A DNA stretch of 64,000 nucleotides from JBGTIS01 sp041745535 (GTDB lineage: Bacteria; Bacteroidota; Bacteroidia; Cytophagales; Cyclobacteriaceae): assembly GCA_041745535.1 (NCBI GenBank), contig JBGTIS010000030.1, forward strand, positions 1 to 64,000, written 5' to 3'. Below are positions 44,323-52,728 of the stretch, piece after piece (position 1 is the first letter of the stretch; every line of letters starts with the position of its first letter). A program made the translations under genes and the position numbers. Below the pieces are notes generated by a model, which saw nothing but the letters and a program-made list of their open reading frames with translations, did no database searches and was not told where the DNA came from.

Positions 44323-46188
44323 CTACTTTCCCAGATAGATCATGAGTATTGAAATATCCGCAGGCGACACACCACTAATTCTGCTTGCCTGACCAATTGT
44401 TTGTGGATTTATTTTTTTTAATTTTTCTCTGGCCTCCGCTGACAACGCTTTTATTTTCTGATAATCAAAATTATCTGGTATCCTATAATTCTCTAGGTTT
44501 GTTATTCTTTCAGCGTGATGCCTTTCTTTGTCAATATAGGTTTCATACTTAGTTAGGATTTCAACCTGTTCGCGAACTTCCTGTGAATATCTATCTAGCA
44601 GTTCTCCTACCTTGTTGTCTAACTGACGTACTTCGCTAAAATTGATTTTGGGTCTTTTCAATAATTTGTGAACTGAAATTTTTTCCCGGATGGTAGCAGT
44701 ATCAATTTCATTCAAATGGTCGTTAACATCGGTTTCCGGAGCGATTTTTTGGGTTATAATCTCCCCCATTAATCTTTCTATATCATTTTTTTTATCTAGC
44801 ACTTGTTTCAGTCTTTCATCACCTACTAAACCTAAGCGATGGGCCTTTTCTGTTAACCGTATGTCGGCATTATCCTGGCGTAATAATATCCGGAATTCAG
44901 CCCTGGAAGTAAACATTCTGTATGGTTCCTCAGTGCCTTTGTTTATCAGGTCGTCGATAAGGACGCCGATGTAGGCTTCCGATCGGTTCAAAATCACTTC
45001 GTCTTTTCCATGTACCTTGTTATGCGCGTTTATGCCAGCCATTAATCCCTGGCAGGCTGCTTCTTCGTAACCGGTTGTCCCATTTATTTGTCCGGCAAAA
45101 TATAAATTCTCAATCAGTTTGGTTTCCAGCGATAACCTAAGTTGTGTTGGTGGAAAATAATCGTACTCAATCGCATAACCTGGCCTGAATAATTTTGCTT
45201 TTTCAAAACCTGGAATATGTCTGATCGCATTATATTGTACATCTTCTGGTAAGGAAGTTGAAAACCCATTCACATATACTTCAATGGTATGCCAGCCCTC
45301 TGGTTCTACAAATATCTGGTGACGATCTTTATCAGAGAATCGTTTAATTTTATCTTCAATAGACGGACAATACCTTGGCCCTGTTCCCTGAATGCGCCCA
45401 CTATACATGGGGGATCTATCGAATCCTAATTCCAGTAATTCATGAACTTCGTTATTGGTATATGTAATAAAGCAACTTCTTTGTGTGGTTAGGGTCCTGG
45501 TATTTGTAAATGAAAATTTTCCTGGATTTTCATCCCCAAATTGTTCTTCCATTTTTTCATAATCCAAACTTCGGCCATCTACTCTGGGTGGTGTTCCGGT
45601 TTTCATTCTGCCTGATTGAAAACCAAGTCGCATTAGTTTTTCTGTGATTCCTTTTGCTGCTTTTTCCCCGGTTCTTCCACCTCCCATTTTCTTTTCTCCT
45701 ATATGGATTACACCATTCAAAAAAGTGCCATTCGTGAGCACAACAGCTTTTGCTTTTATTTCTAATCCCAGTGATGTAATTACTCCAACCACTTTTTCTT
45801 TTTCTACAAGCAAGTCTGTCACCATCTCTTGCCAGAAATCTACATTCGGGTTTTCTTCTAGTGCCAATCGCCATTCCTGCGCAAACAACATCCGATCGTT
45901 TTGGGTACGCGGACTCCACATAGCTGGTCCTTTAGACTTATTTAACATTCGAAACTGGATCATTGATTTATCCGCGATAATTCCCGAATAGCCTCCAAGC
46001 GCATCAATCTCACGAACAATTTGCCCTTTTGCTACTCCACCCATAGCTGGGTTACAGGACATTTGGGCAATTGTTTGCAAATTCATAGATATTAACAGTA
46101 CCTTTGATCCCATAGTAGCTGCCGCCGCCGCCGCTTCGCAACCAGCATGACCGCCCCCCACTACAATCACATCATAAATTCCAAACAT
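44323..46188 (-). CDS. mnmG: tRNA uridine-5-carboxymethylaminomethyl modification enzyme MnmG (GidA)
   Basis: 621-residue FAD enzyme that, with MnmE, builds the cmnm5U34/nm5U34 wobble modification. The FAD site GGGHAGCEAA lies at residues 9-18, the SCNPAMGG signature near 46-53, and GTPPRVDGRSLDYEKM, YFAGQINGTTGYEEAA and the C-terminal helical domain with SGVSPADISIL (tRNA and MnmE binding) are all present. The length is normal. The ATG at 46188 is preferred to TTG 46215. Upstream on the same strand are ybeY and the ATPase gene, with the parS-like palindrome in the 75-bp gap. mnmG lies near the origin, as in many bacteria. Confidence 0.97.
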   Translation of the reverse strand: MFGIYDVIVVGGGHAGCEAAAAAATMGSKVLLISMNLQTIAQMSCNPAMGGVAKGQIVREIDALGGYSGIIADKSMIQFRMLNKSKGPAMWSPRTQNDRMLFAQEWRLALEENPNVDFWQEMVTDLLVEKEKVVGVITSLGLEIKAKAVVLTNGTFLNGVIHIGEKKMGGGRTGEKAAKGITEKLMRLGFQSGRMKTGTPPRVDGRSLDYEKMEEQFGDENPGKFSFTNTRTLTTQRSCFITYTNNEVHELLELGFDRSPMYSGRIQGTGPRYCPSIEDKIKRFSDKDRHQIFVEPEGWHTIEVYVNGFSTSLPEDVQYNAIRHIPGFEKAKLFRPGYAIEYDYFPPTQLRLSLETKLIENLYFAGQINGTTGYEEAACQGLMAGINAHNKVHGKDEVILNRSEAYIGVLIDDLINKGTEEPYRMFTSRAEFRILLRQDNADIRLTEKAHRLGLVGDERLKQVLDKKNDIERLMGEIITQKIAPETDVNDHLNEIDTATIREKISVHKLLKRPKINFSEVRQLDNKVGELLDRYSQEVREQVEILTKYETYIDKERHHAERITNLENYRIPDNFDYQKIKALSAEAREKLKKINPQTIGQASRISGVSPADISILMIYLGK

Positions 46189-46240
46189 ATAAAAAGGTTT
46201 AAATAAGTTTAACAAACTTACTGAATATCAATCTCTTCTA

Positions 46241-46260
46241 AACGTTCCACGTGGAACGTT
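46241..46260. other. parS: parS-like centromere site (ParB-binding palindrome)
   Basis: A perfect 20-bp palindrome whose inner 14 bp are GTTCCACGTGGAAC (46244-46257). This matches the ParB site consensus TGTTnCACGTGnAACA in all but the outermost base of each half (C/G here instead of T/A). It lies between ybeY and mnmG, 5 kb from the DnaA-box cluster. A chance perfect palindrome of this core is very unlikely. ParB binding is inferred; parA/parB are not in the window. Confidence 0.8.
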
Positions 46261-46263
46261 GCT

Positions 46264-46749
46264 CTAATAATTTTGTGAAATAGCATTGACATAAAAGGAT
46301 TCCATCTCACGCATAACAACCTTATCATGAGGATTTTTATCACCATAACCAATAAGGTGAAGCACGCCATGAATAATAATTCTTAAAAGCTCTGTTTCAA
46401 AGGGCAAATTTAATGAAAGGGAATTGCTTTTAACACGATCTACACTAATAAAAATATCACCTTCAAGGAAGTTCGGGACATCAGATTGATCAAAGGTAAT
46501 AATATCTGTATAAAAATCATGTTCGAGAAAACTCTGATTTATTCGAAGTAAATATTCGTCACTACAAAAAATAAATTTAAGGGAGGAAACCTGAAAACCT
46601 TCGCGAAAAACCGTGTCATGAATCCAGGAACGGATTACTCTTTTCTTAATAGGAAAGGATGGAGTCTGCTCAAAAAAAAATAAATGCTCCCTTTTTTCAA
46701 AACTGAGAATTTTATAAAATATAGAAAGTAAGTTCAACGCATTTACCAT
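46264..46749 (-). CDS. ybeY: Endoribonuclease YbeY
   Basis: About 161-residue zinc-dependent RNase needed for 16S rRNA 3'-end maturation and ribosome quality control. The zinc motif is HGVLHLIGYGDKNPHD; the first two His are in place. The third ligand His of HGxLHLxGxDH is shifted or replaced (GYGDKNPHD), a pattern I recall from other Bacteroidota YbeY proteins. The upstream core FYTDIITFD is typical (usually TDVLSFP). The start is uncertain: ATG 46749 and TTG 46737 both lie in the overlap with the ATPase gene, and the N-terminal 20 residues do not look conserved. It is coupled to the upstream gene by a 38-bp overlap. Confidence 0.9.
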   Translation of the reverse strand: MVNALNLLSIFYKILSFEKREHLFFFEQTPSFPIKKRVIRSWIHDTVFREGFQVSSLKFIFCSDEYLLRINQSFLEHDFYTDIITFDQSDVPNFLEGDIFISVDRVKSNSLSLNLPFETELLRIIIHGVLHLIGYGDKNPHDKVVMREMESFYVNAISQNY

Positions 46750-47140
46750 CCTGTTTGAATTCAACTTCGTCGCAAAGATGTTTCATTAGAAAAATTCCTC
46801 GGCCACTAGGTTTATCCACATTTTCAGGAGAAGTAGGATCAGGAAGGTTGCTGGAATTAAAACCTAAACCTTCATCCTGAACGATAAATTTAATGGCGCC
46901 ATCCTGCAAAACAAGAGAAAGGAAAACATTCTTATCTGCCAAACCTTTGTTGCCATGAACGATGGCGTTGTTCACAGATTCAGTAACAGCAATCATTATA
47001 TTTCCGTAAATATCATCATCGAAGTTATATTTTTCCTTGGCATTATCGATGAAACTTTCGATAATACGAATATTTTCAGTAAGCGAAGGAATTTGAATAC
47101 TGATTGAATCCATAGAAGTAGTCATTGTGGTTTTATTCAT
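46712..47140 (-). CDS. Anti-sigma-type ATP-binding protein (RsbW/SpoIIAB-like histidine kinase fold)
   Basis: 142-residue protein with a GHKL ATPase fold: N box ESVNNAIVHGNKG, G1 DEGLGF and G2 GRGIFLMKHLCDEV. It lacks a phospho-acceptor His and resembles switch-type Ser/Thr kinases (RsbW) that hold a sigma factor or act on an STAS-domain protein. No partner is nearby. The ATG at 47140 lies 8 bp inside the end of the DUF4175 gene; ATG 47125 or 47113 would avoid the overlap, and homology begins at about MDSISIQIP, so the true start may be 47113. It overlaps ybeY by 38 bp, so the three genes are tightly coupled. Confidence 0.85.
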   Translation of the reverse strand: MNKTTMTTSMDSISIQIPSLTENIRIIESFIDNAKEKYNFDDDIYGNIMIAVTESVNNAIVHGNKGLADKNVFLSLVLQDGAIKFIVQDEGLGFNSSNLPDPTSPENVDKPSGRGIFLMKHLCDEVEFKQDGKCVELTFYIL

Positions 47141-50100
47141 TGATACGTTTAAAGTATTTGTTTGCTTCACTTTTATAGTAAGGATTGAGTTTTACAGGTA
47201 CAGTTTTTAATAAATCAATCTCTTGTTGTTTGGCTTTAATATATTGGTCAAATGATTCAGTGCTGATCTTTTCATAATCGTCTTTGGCTGTTTCACCTTT
47301 TCGTTCCTTATCAAGTTCTTGTTCTCGGAGAGACTTTTCAGCTTCAAGTAACCGGGTTAAAATCTGTTTTTGTCGCTTCTGCATTTCAGAAGACAACTGC
47401 TTATTAACCAAATCCTTTTCAGTCTCTTCCATTTCTTTGGTAAGTTCTTCCAACGAACTGCCATTGCCACCTTCCTCACTTTCCGTTTTCTCTTTCATTT
47501 CCTGCAAAGCTTTTCTGATCTGTTCCTGCTTGGCGGCCATCTTGGCTAATTCTTCTGACAATTCCCGGCCAGATTTACCACTTTTCTTGAGCTGTTGAAT
47601 TTGTTCATTAAGTTGTTTCTGCAATTCACTTAGGGTAGGACCACCTTCAGAAGGGTTAGAATTATTTTTCGGGTTGCCCATTGCATCGGCCATTTGCTGT
47701 TGCATCTGGCTTAGCACATCGTTAAGAAGCAAGGCCAAATTATTAATGGAGGTCATAGAAAATTGCTGCTTGCTAATAGCTTTAAATTGCTGACGTTCTT
47801 TCAGAGCATCCATGCTTTCTTCCATGTTTTTATTCATTTCCTTTACCTCACGGGTTACAAAAGATTGAATTTGAAAAACCCGTTCAGCCAAAGCCATTAA
47901 ACTATCTTCAATAATTTGAGCATCATCACGGAGTTTTAATTGTTGCTGAGAAAGATCAATAAAACGGGGGTCATTTTGACGAACATCTCTGAAAGATTTC
48001 AAGACGTCTTCCTGATTAAAAGAAAGGGTTACCAAGTTATCCAGAATGTTCCGCAGGTTATCAATATTTTCCTGCAACATTTCCATTTCCATACTTTCCT
48101 GCATTTGCTGAAGTTTTTCAGACATTTGCTGCATTTTTTGTGAACTGTTTTTTTGTGATTGTTTTGCTTTTTCTCTTTTGTTTTGGTCCAAAGCTTCTTT
48201 TGCCTTTTGCTGCTCTTCCTTAATTTGTTGCTCTTCCGGAGAAAAATCCTGAATAGGATTTGGGTTTTTTAGATCCTGATTAATCTCATTTAGTTCTTCC
48301 AGAGATTTTTGAATATCTTCTTCAAATTTTTTGTTAAGCGATTCCTGCTCCTTGCTAAGCTCCTCATTATCATTCTCTTTTTTATCGGTTTCTTCAGAAA
48401 GTTCGTCTTGCTCTTTTGTAAATTCTTCCAGATCCTTCACAACTTCATCAAGTTTCATATCAAACTTCATCCGTTTGAAAAGTTCGAGCGCACGCTCAAG
48501 TTCTTCCTCAAGTGTTTCCTCATTTTTGCTCAGTTCTCTGAGTTTGTTCTGAATTTCATCGATGTTTTTCTGATCTTCAAGCATTTTTTGAAGTTCCTCA
48601 TACAATTCTTTGGTTTTTTCATCCAACAATTCATCCATTAAACTCTGTAATTGTTCAATTTGCTCCTGAATCTTTTCATTTTGCTGGGAGAATTGCTCTC
48701 GCTTCATTTTATTAGCCTGACTTTGCTCCTGCAGGTTTTGAATCTCTTTAGTCAATTCTTCACGTTTTTGAATCAACTGTTCAAGCATCTGTTTGTCCTG
48801 CCAATTCATCTCTTTCTTACCCCGCATCTTCTTTTCAGCGTCTTCTAATTGCTCTTTAAGCTCCTGGGCTTTTTGCACACTTTTGTTAATCTGGCTTTGA
48901 GTTTCATTAGAAGATTGTTGAAGGCTTTCTTTCAGATCTTCTCTGCTAGGTAGGTTAAACGTATACGTGGAAGTTCTGGCCGATTTGGCGCCATTAACAC
49001 CATCGTTGTCCCAAACTTGAAGGAAATATTTAATTTGGTCACCGGGTTCTAAATTAAAACTATCCGTGGGCCAACGATAATAATAACTTTGGGTATTTTG
49101 ATTAGAATTTAAGGGTAAGTTAATCCGTTTGTACTTTCCCTTGTTATCCCCACTTTCAGGTCTATCTACCTGGTAATAAAGGGAAAGCTTGGTCAAGCCA
49201 TAATCATCAGTGATATTACCACCTAAAATCATGAATTTATAGAGCGTAGTATCCTGAAATTGTTCTAAGATAATAGAAGGATTTTGATCAGGGATTACAT
49301 CAAGGTAATATTGAATGTTTTGCTTGTTTCGGCTATAAGGATTCTTTAATTCAACCAGGTAATTATCTGACTTAAATATTTGCTTTTCAAAATTAAACAC
49401 ATTATCAATATCTTCCTCTACATTAAATACTTCTTTGGAATCCTGAAACGCGAGCCAAAGGCTATCTGAAGCCAAAGTATTAAACTTCCAGGAAATCTTG
49501 GTGCCTTCAGGAATTTGAAGATTTCCAACATTATTCAAACGCTCATTTTTCTTTTTAAGATACTGCGGGTATTCGAGCATCACACTGAAATTTTTCAGGT
49601 TTGGTCTGTCAACCACCATAACGTTGTACACGTCGGAACTAAATCCGGCGGCATCGATATAAAAACTCAAATCACGCTGAATATTCAGAAAAGTAAACTC
49701 AAACATACCGGCCTTAACTTCTTGTAATTTAACTTTACGGTCGACGGAATTGATATAAGCATTTTCTGGAATAGCATTTCCTTCTAAAGAAATCTGAACC
49801 TTAAAATCTTCATTACGAAATGCAAGCAAAGGCTGTTCATTGTATAAGTTAAATGTGAAAGGAGCTTCAGGAATGAACTTCTTATTAAACTGAATAATTC
49901 GTTTGTTACTTTCAGTAAATAACTGAGGTATTAATAAGAGTAGAAATAAAAGAATAAAAACAGGTGCGGCCAGAAACTTTACATACCTGAAATTATCTTG
50001 TAAGTGTATGGCAACCGGGAAAGAAAAAATAGAAAGGTCGCGTGTACGCTGAGCAATGCTCGCCGCGATTAATTCATTGCTAAGTTCACCGTTTCGTTGA

Positions 50101-50450
50101 AGCTGTATAATATTTACCAGTTTATCCTGAATTTCAGGAAAATACCCACCAATTTGCCGAGCCGCTTCTTCATCATTAATTTGCTTTTTCGCGTTAAATA
50201 AACTGAGCAGCGGATCTATTATAAACTTATAAAGAATAAAAAGGCAAATACCAATAAAAGAAAAAAGGAGAAACGCACGAAGGGGCGAATCAAATCTCGC
50301 GGAATATTCAATCGAACTAACTACCAAATAAGTGGTAAGAATAATAGCCAAAAAAAGTATAACGCCTTTTAAAAGTTTATTAATATAATATTTACGCTTA
50401 TAGGCTTTAAGCTGATCGATTATAACAGTAAAATTTCCAGAAGGTGCCAT
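47133..50450 (-). CDS. DUF4175 family membrane protein with long coiled coil
   Basis: 1105-residue protein. Three transmembrane helices are at about 26-46, 58-78 and 150-172. A beta-rich extracytoplasmic region covers about 180-480 (FMILGGNITDDYGLTKLSLYY). Then comes a very long, Gln/Glu/Lys-rich coiled coil from about 480 to 900, with runs such as QQMSEKLQQMQESMEMEML, and a helical tail. This matches the DUF4175 family of Bacteroidota, of unknown function. Its gene sits before the anti-sigma-type ATPase, ybeY and mnmG on the same strand; this order is one I recall from related genomes. The many antisense ORFs over the coiled coil are shadows of its low-complexity codons. Confidence 0.88.
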   Translation of the reverse strand: MAPSGNFTVIIDQLKAYKRKYYINKLLKGVILFLAIILTTYLVVSSIEYSARFDSPLRAFLLFSFIGICLFILYKFIIDPLLSLFNAKKQINDEEAARQIGGYFPEIQDKLVNIIQLQRNGELSNELIAASIAQRTRDLSIFSFPVAIHLQDNFRYVKFLAAPVFILLFLLLLIPQLFTESNKRIIQFNKKFIPEAPFTFNLYNEQPLLAFRNEDFKVQISLEGNAIPENAYINSVDRKVKLQEVKAGMFEFTFLNIQRDLSFYIDAAGFSSDVYNVMVVDRPNLKNFSVMLEYPQYLKKKNERLNNVGNLQIPEGTKISWKFNTLASDSLWLAFQDSKEVFNVEEDIDNVFNFEKQIFKSDNYLVELKNPYSRNKQNIQYYLDVIPDQNPSIILEQFQDTTLYKFMILGGNITDDYGLTKLSLYYQVDRPESGDNKGKYKRINLPLNSNQNTQSYYYRWPTDSFNLEPGDQIKYFLQVWDNDGVNGAKSARTSTYTFNLPSREDLKESLQQSSNETQSQINKSVQKAQELKEQLEDAEKKMRGKKEMNWQDKQMLEQLIQKREELTKEIQNLQEQSQANKMKREQFSQQNEKIQEQIEQLQSLMDELLDEKTKELYEELQKMLEDQKNIDEIQNKLRELSKNEETLEEELERALELFKRMKFDMKLDEVVKDLEEFTKEQDELSEETDKKENDNEELSKEQESLNKKFEEDIQKSLEELNEINQDLKNPNPIQDFSPEEQQIKEEQQKAKEALDQNKREKAKQSQKNSSQKMQQMSEKLQQMQESMEMEMLQENIDNLRNILDNLVTLSFNQEDVLKSFRDVRQNDPRFIDLSQQQLKLRDDAQIIEDSLMALAERVFQIQSFVTREVKEMNKNMEESMDALKERQQFKAISKQQFSMTSINNLALLLNDVLSQMQQQMADAMGNPKNNSNPSEGGPTLSELQKQLNEQIQQLKKSGKSGRELSEELAKMAAKQEQIRKALQEMKEKTESEEGGNGSSLEELTKEMEETEKDLVNKQLSSEMQKRQKQILTRLLEAEKSLREQELDKERKGETAKDDYEKISTESFDQYIKAKQQEIDLLKTVPVKLNPYYKSEANKYFKRINE

Positions 50451-50513
50451 AGCGGTAAAAATTATGAAAATGTAAAATAAAAAGAATAAAAAAAACTATA
50501 ATTTAAAAAGTAA

Positions 50514-51275
50514 CTACTCAATTTCTAACAGAATAGGACAATGATCAGAATGAACCGCATCGGCCAGAATAACTGAATTCTTGATTCTATTTTCCAAAGA
50601 ATTAGTAACCAAATGATAATCAATGCGCCAACCCAAGTTTCTTTCACGTGCTTTTCGGCGATAACTCCACCATGTATAGTGGTGTGGGTCATTATTAAAA
50701 TAACGAAAGGTATCAATAAATCCAGAATCTAGAAATTGGGAAACCCACTCCCTTTCTTCAGGTAAAAATCCGGAACTATTCTTATTACCAACGGGGTCAT
50801 GTATATCAAGCGGTTTATGACAAATATTGTAATCTCCACATATAACCAGGTTAGGATGTGAGTGCTTAAGAACATCAATATAACCAAAAAAATCACTAAG
50901 CCATTTCATTTTAAAAGCCTGCCGAAGTTCGCCTGTAGTTCCAGAAGGCATATAGGTATTAATTACAGAAAAGTTAGTAAAATCCGCGCGAATAACACGG
51001 CCTTCAATATCATAACAGTTCATACCACACCCGAATTCCACATGATTAGGAATAACTTTACTTAAAATAGCCACCCCACTGTAGCCTTTTTTTTCAGCGG
51101 GCATCCAATAAACCTGATAACCTAAATTTTGAAATACCTCAAGCGGAACCAGGCCCTCAGTAGCTTTTACTTCCTGTAAACACAAAACATCAGGATTTAC
51201 AGAGAGGAGCCATTCATATAAACCATTTCTAATAGCTGCTCTAATTCCATTAACATTATAAGAAATTATTTTCAC
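50514..51275 (-). CDS. xth: Exodeoxyribonuclease III (XthA-type AP endonuclease)
   Basis: 253-residue enzyme of the exonuclease III/APE1 family: cuts at abasic sites and removes 3'-blocking groups in base-excision repair. All catalytic blocks are seen: KIISYNVNGIRAA (Asn), LCLQEVKA (metal Glu), INTYMPSG (Tyr), ICGDYNICHKPLDIHDP (Asp/Asn) and the final DAVHSDHCPILLEIE (Asp/His). The length is normal. It is preceded by a gene-free gap of 156 bp and lies behind the small hypothetical gene on the same strand. Confidence 0.95.
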   Translation of the reverse strand: MKIISYNVNGIRAAIRNGLYEWLLSVNPDVLCLQEVKATEGLVPLEVFQNLGYQVYWMPAEKKGYSGVAILSKVIPNHVEFGCGMNCYDIEGRVIRADFTNFSVINTYMPSGTTGELRQAFKMKWLSDFFGYIDVLKHSHPNLVICGDYNICHKPLDIHDPVGNKNSSGFLPEEREWVSQFLDSGFIDTFRYFNNDPHHYTWWSYRRKARERNLGWRIDYHLVTNSLENRIKNSVILADAVHSDHCPILLEIE

Positions 51276-51431
51276 GGTAATTGTTAGCTTATCTGATTAG
51301 GTTAACTCAAAAAATTAATAAAAAAGATTGATTTATGGTATAGTCAAGCAATAGCTCAGGAAGTTGAATTTTATTAAATAACGAAGAATTAAAAAGAAAA
51401 AATTATGCATAATCCTAACATGTAATAAAAT

Positions 51432-51791
51432 TTAAAATTCAATCTGAAGCTCTTGTTCAAAATAATCAATTATATGCATCTTTAGAAGCTTTTCTTGTTC
51501 TAATAGATCAAAATTTGGAAGTTTTTTTACAAGTTGCCAGTGGGGCCACCCTTCCTCATCTAAACCTTCGAGTTCATAAAAGCCGGAAAGACTTAAAACC
51601 TTACAAATGGCAATGTGCATAAGGTCTTGTTTCTCTTCTTTAGAAAAATTTCTTTTCCCTTTTCCCAATTCTTGAACGCCAATAAGAAAGAGTACACTAT
51701 TAATATCCCCAGGTTTCTTCCCAAGTAATGTCTCAAGTTTATTTAATAACCTAAACCAAATTTTTTCAAGTTCGAGGTCTTTTTTATACAT
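51432..51791 (-). CDS. Conserved hypothetical protein
   Basis: 119-residue acidic, helix-rich cytoplasmic protein with no signal peptide. It has the stretches NSVLFLIGVQELGKGKRNFS and EEGWPHWQLVKKLPNFDLLEQEKLL. I think I recognise this as a conserved uncharacterised protein of Bacteroidota, but no function is known to me. It stands between divergent comF and convergent-strand xth. A start at ATG 51791 fits the length of the family as I recall it. Confidence 0.6.
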   Translation of the reverse strand: MYKKDLELEKIWFRLLNKLETLLGKKPGDINSVLFLIGVQELGKGKRNFSKEEKQDLMHIAICKVLSLSGFYELEGLDEEGWPHWQLVKKLPNFDLLEQEKLLKMHIIDYFEQELQIEF

Positions 51792-51890
51792 ACGAAAAAT
51801 TAATCAGACAAACTTAGAATTAACATTTTCCTTAACTTAACTAATAAAAAGCTAAAGAAATTAATAAACATATTTGTTAAACGTTAAAGT

Positions 51891-52559
51891 ATGATCAAAG
51901 ATTTTATTTCACTGATTTTTCCAAAACATTGTTTAATTAGCAACGCACCGCTAACAGTAGGGGAAAAATACTTATCGGCAGCGGTGGTTATAAGATTACC
52001 AATGTACGATCTGGAAAGTTCCCATTTAGAGCAAAAGTTCTATGGAAAGGTCCAATTACAAAATGCATTTGCATATTATAAATTTACAAAAGGTGGAAGA
52101 GTACAAAAAATTTTACACGCTCTGAAATACAGGAATAATCCGGAACTGGGAAAAATGTTGGGAGGATGGTTTGGTGGCGCATTATTGGATGCGGACCAGG
52201 GACAATGTGCGGATTATATAATTCCAATTCCCCTGCACCCATCCAGACTAAGGCAAAGAGGTTATAACCAAAGTGATAAAATTGCAGAGGGGATGTCTGC
52301 TGTACTTAATATTCCGTGGTTGAACAATGTACTCATTAGAAAGAAAAAAACAATAAGCCAAACAGGAAAGGATAGGTTGGCAAGGTTTCATAATGTGGAG
52401 AACATATTTACGGTAATTCGACCGGATATAATTGCTAACAAAAGAATTTTACTGGTAGATGATGTAATTACAACAGGGTCGACCTTAGAAGCAGGAGTAG
52501 TTGCTTTGCGGAAAGGAAATCCTAAATCAATCAGTATCGCGGCTTTGGCGACAGCATAA
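51891..52559 (+). CDS. comF: ComF-type phosphoribosyltransferase
   Basis: 222-residue protein with the PRTase signature ILLVDDVITTGSTLEAGV near residue 180-197 and the conserved IPIPLHPSRLRQRGYNQSD block of ComF/GntX. The N-terminal zinc-finger cysteines usual in ComF are reduced to a single early Cys (FPKHCLISN), as often in Bacteroidota. The protein is linked to DNA uptake in naturally competent bacteria; in others its substrate is unknown. It is the only plus-strand gene between 41 and 57 kb. It starts at ATG 51891, with CATATTTG, a near -7 box, 15 bp upstream. Confidence 0.88.
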   Translation: MIKDFISLIFPKHCLISNAPLTVGEKYLSAAVVIRLPMYDLESSHLEQKFYGKVQLQNAFAYYKFTKGGRVQKILHALKYRNNPELGKMLGGWFGGALLDADQGQCADYIIPIPLHPSRLRQRGYNQSDKIAEGMSAVLNIPWLNNVLIRKKKTISQTGKDRLARFHNVENIFTVIRPDIIANKRILLVDDVITTGSTLEAGVVALRKGNPKSISIAALATA

Positions 52560-52673
52560 AAATAGTGGTGGAGAACTTATCATATTCAAAGATAAAAATG
52601 TATTATCAGCGGGCTCTGTATTATAAGTAAGAGAAAAAAAGATAAAGCAAGAATTTTAGGGATTGCACAAAAT

Positions 52674-52707
52674 AAAAAAGCCCGGAGTTTCAATCCAGGG
52701 CTTTTTA
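52674..52707. terminator. Bidirectional intrinsic terminator between comF and gldJ
   Basis: AAAAAGCCC (52675-52683) pairs with GGGCTTTTT (52698-52706), extended by GG/CC with a bulged A. The stem has A- and T-runs on both sides, so it can stop transcripts from gldJ (minus, ending 52729) and comF (plus, ending 52559). Confidence 0.8.
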
Positions 52708-52728
52708 TAATTTAATTATAACATACCA

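Noticed and set aside
48309..48848. Phe/Ser/Leu-rich plus-strand ORFs opposite the DUF4175 gene
   Set aside because: They mirror the low-complexity Glu/Lys/Gln codons of the coiled coil and have no family match or start signal.
50638..50652. TTTCACGTG, a parS half-site inside xth
   Set aside because: Only one half matches; the other side (CTTTTC) breaks the palindrome.
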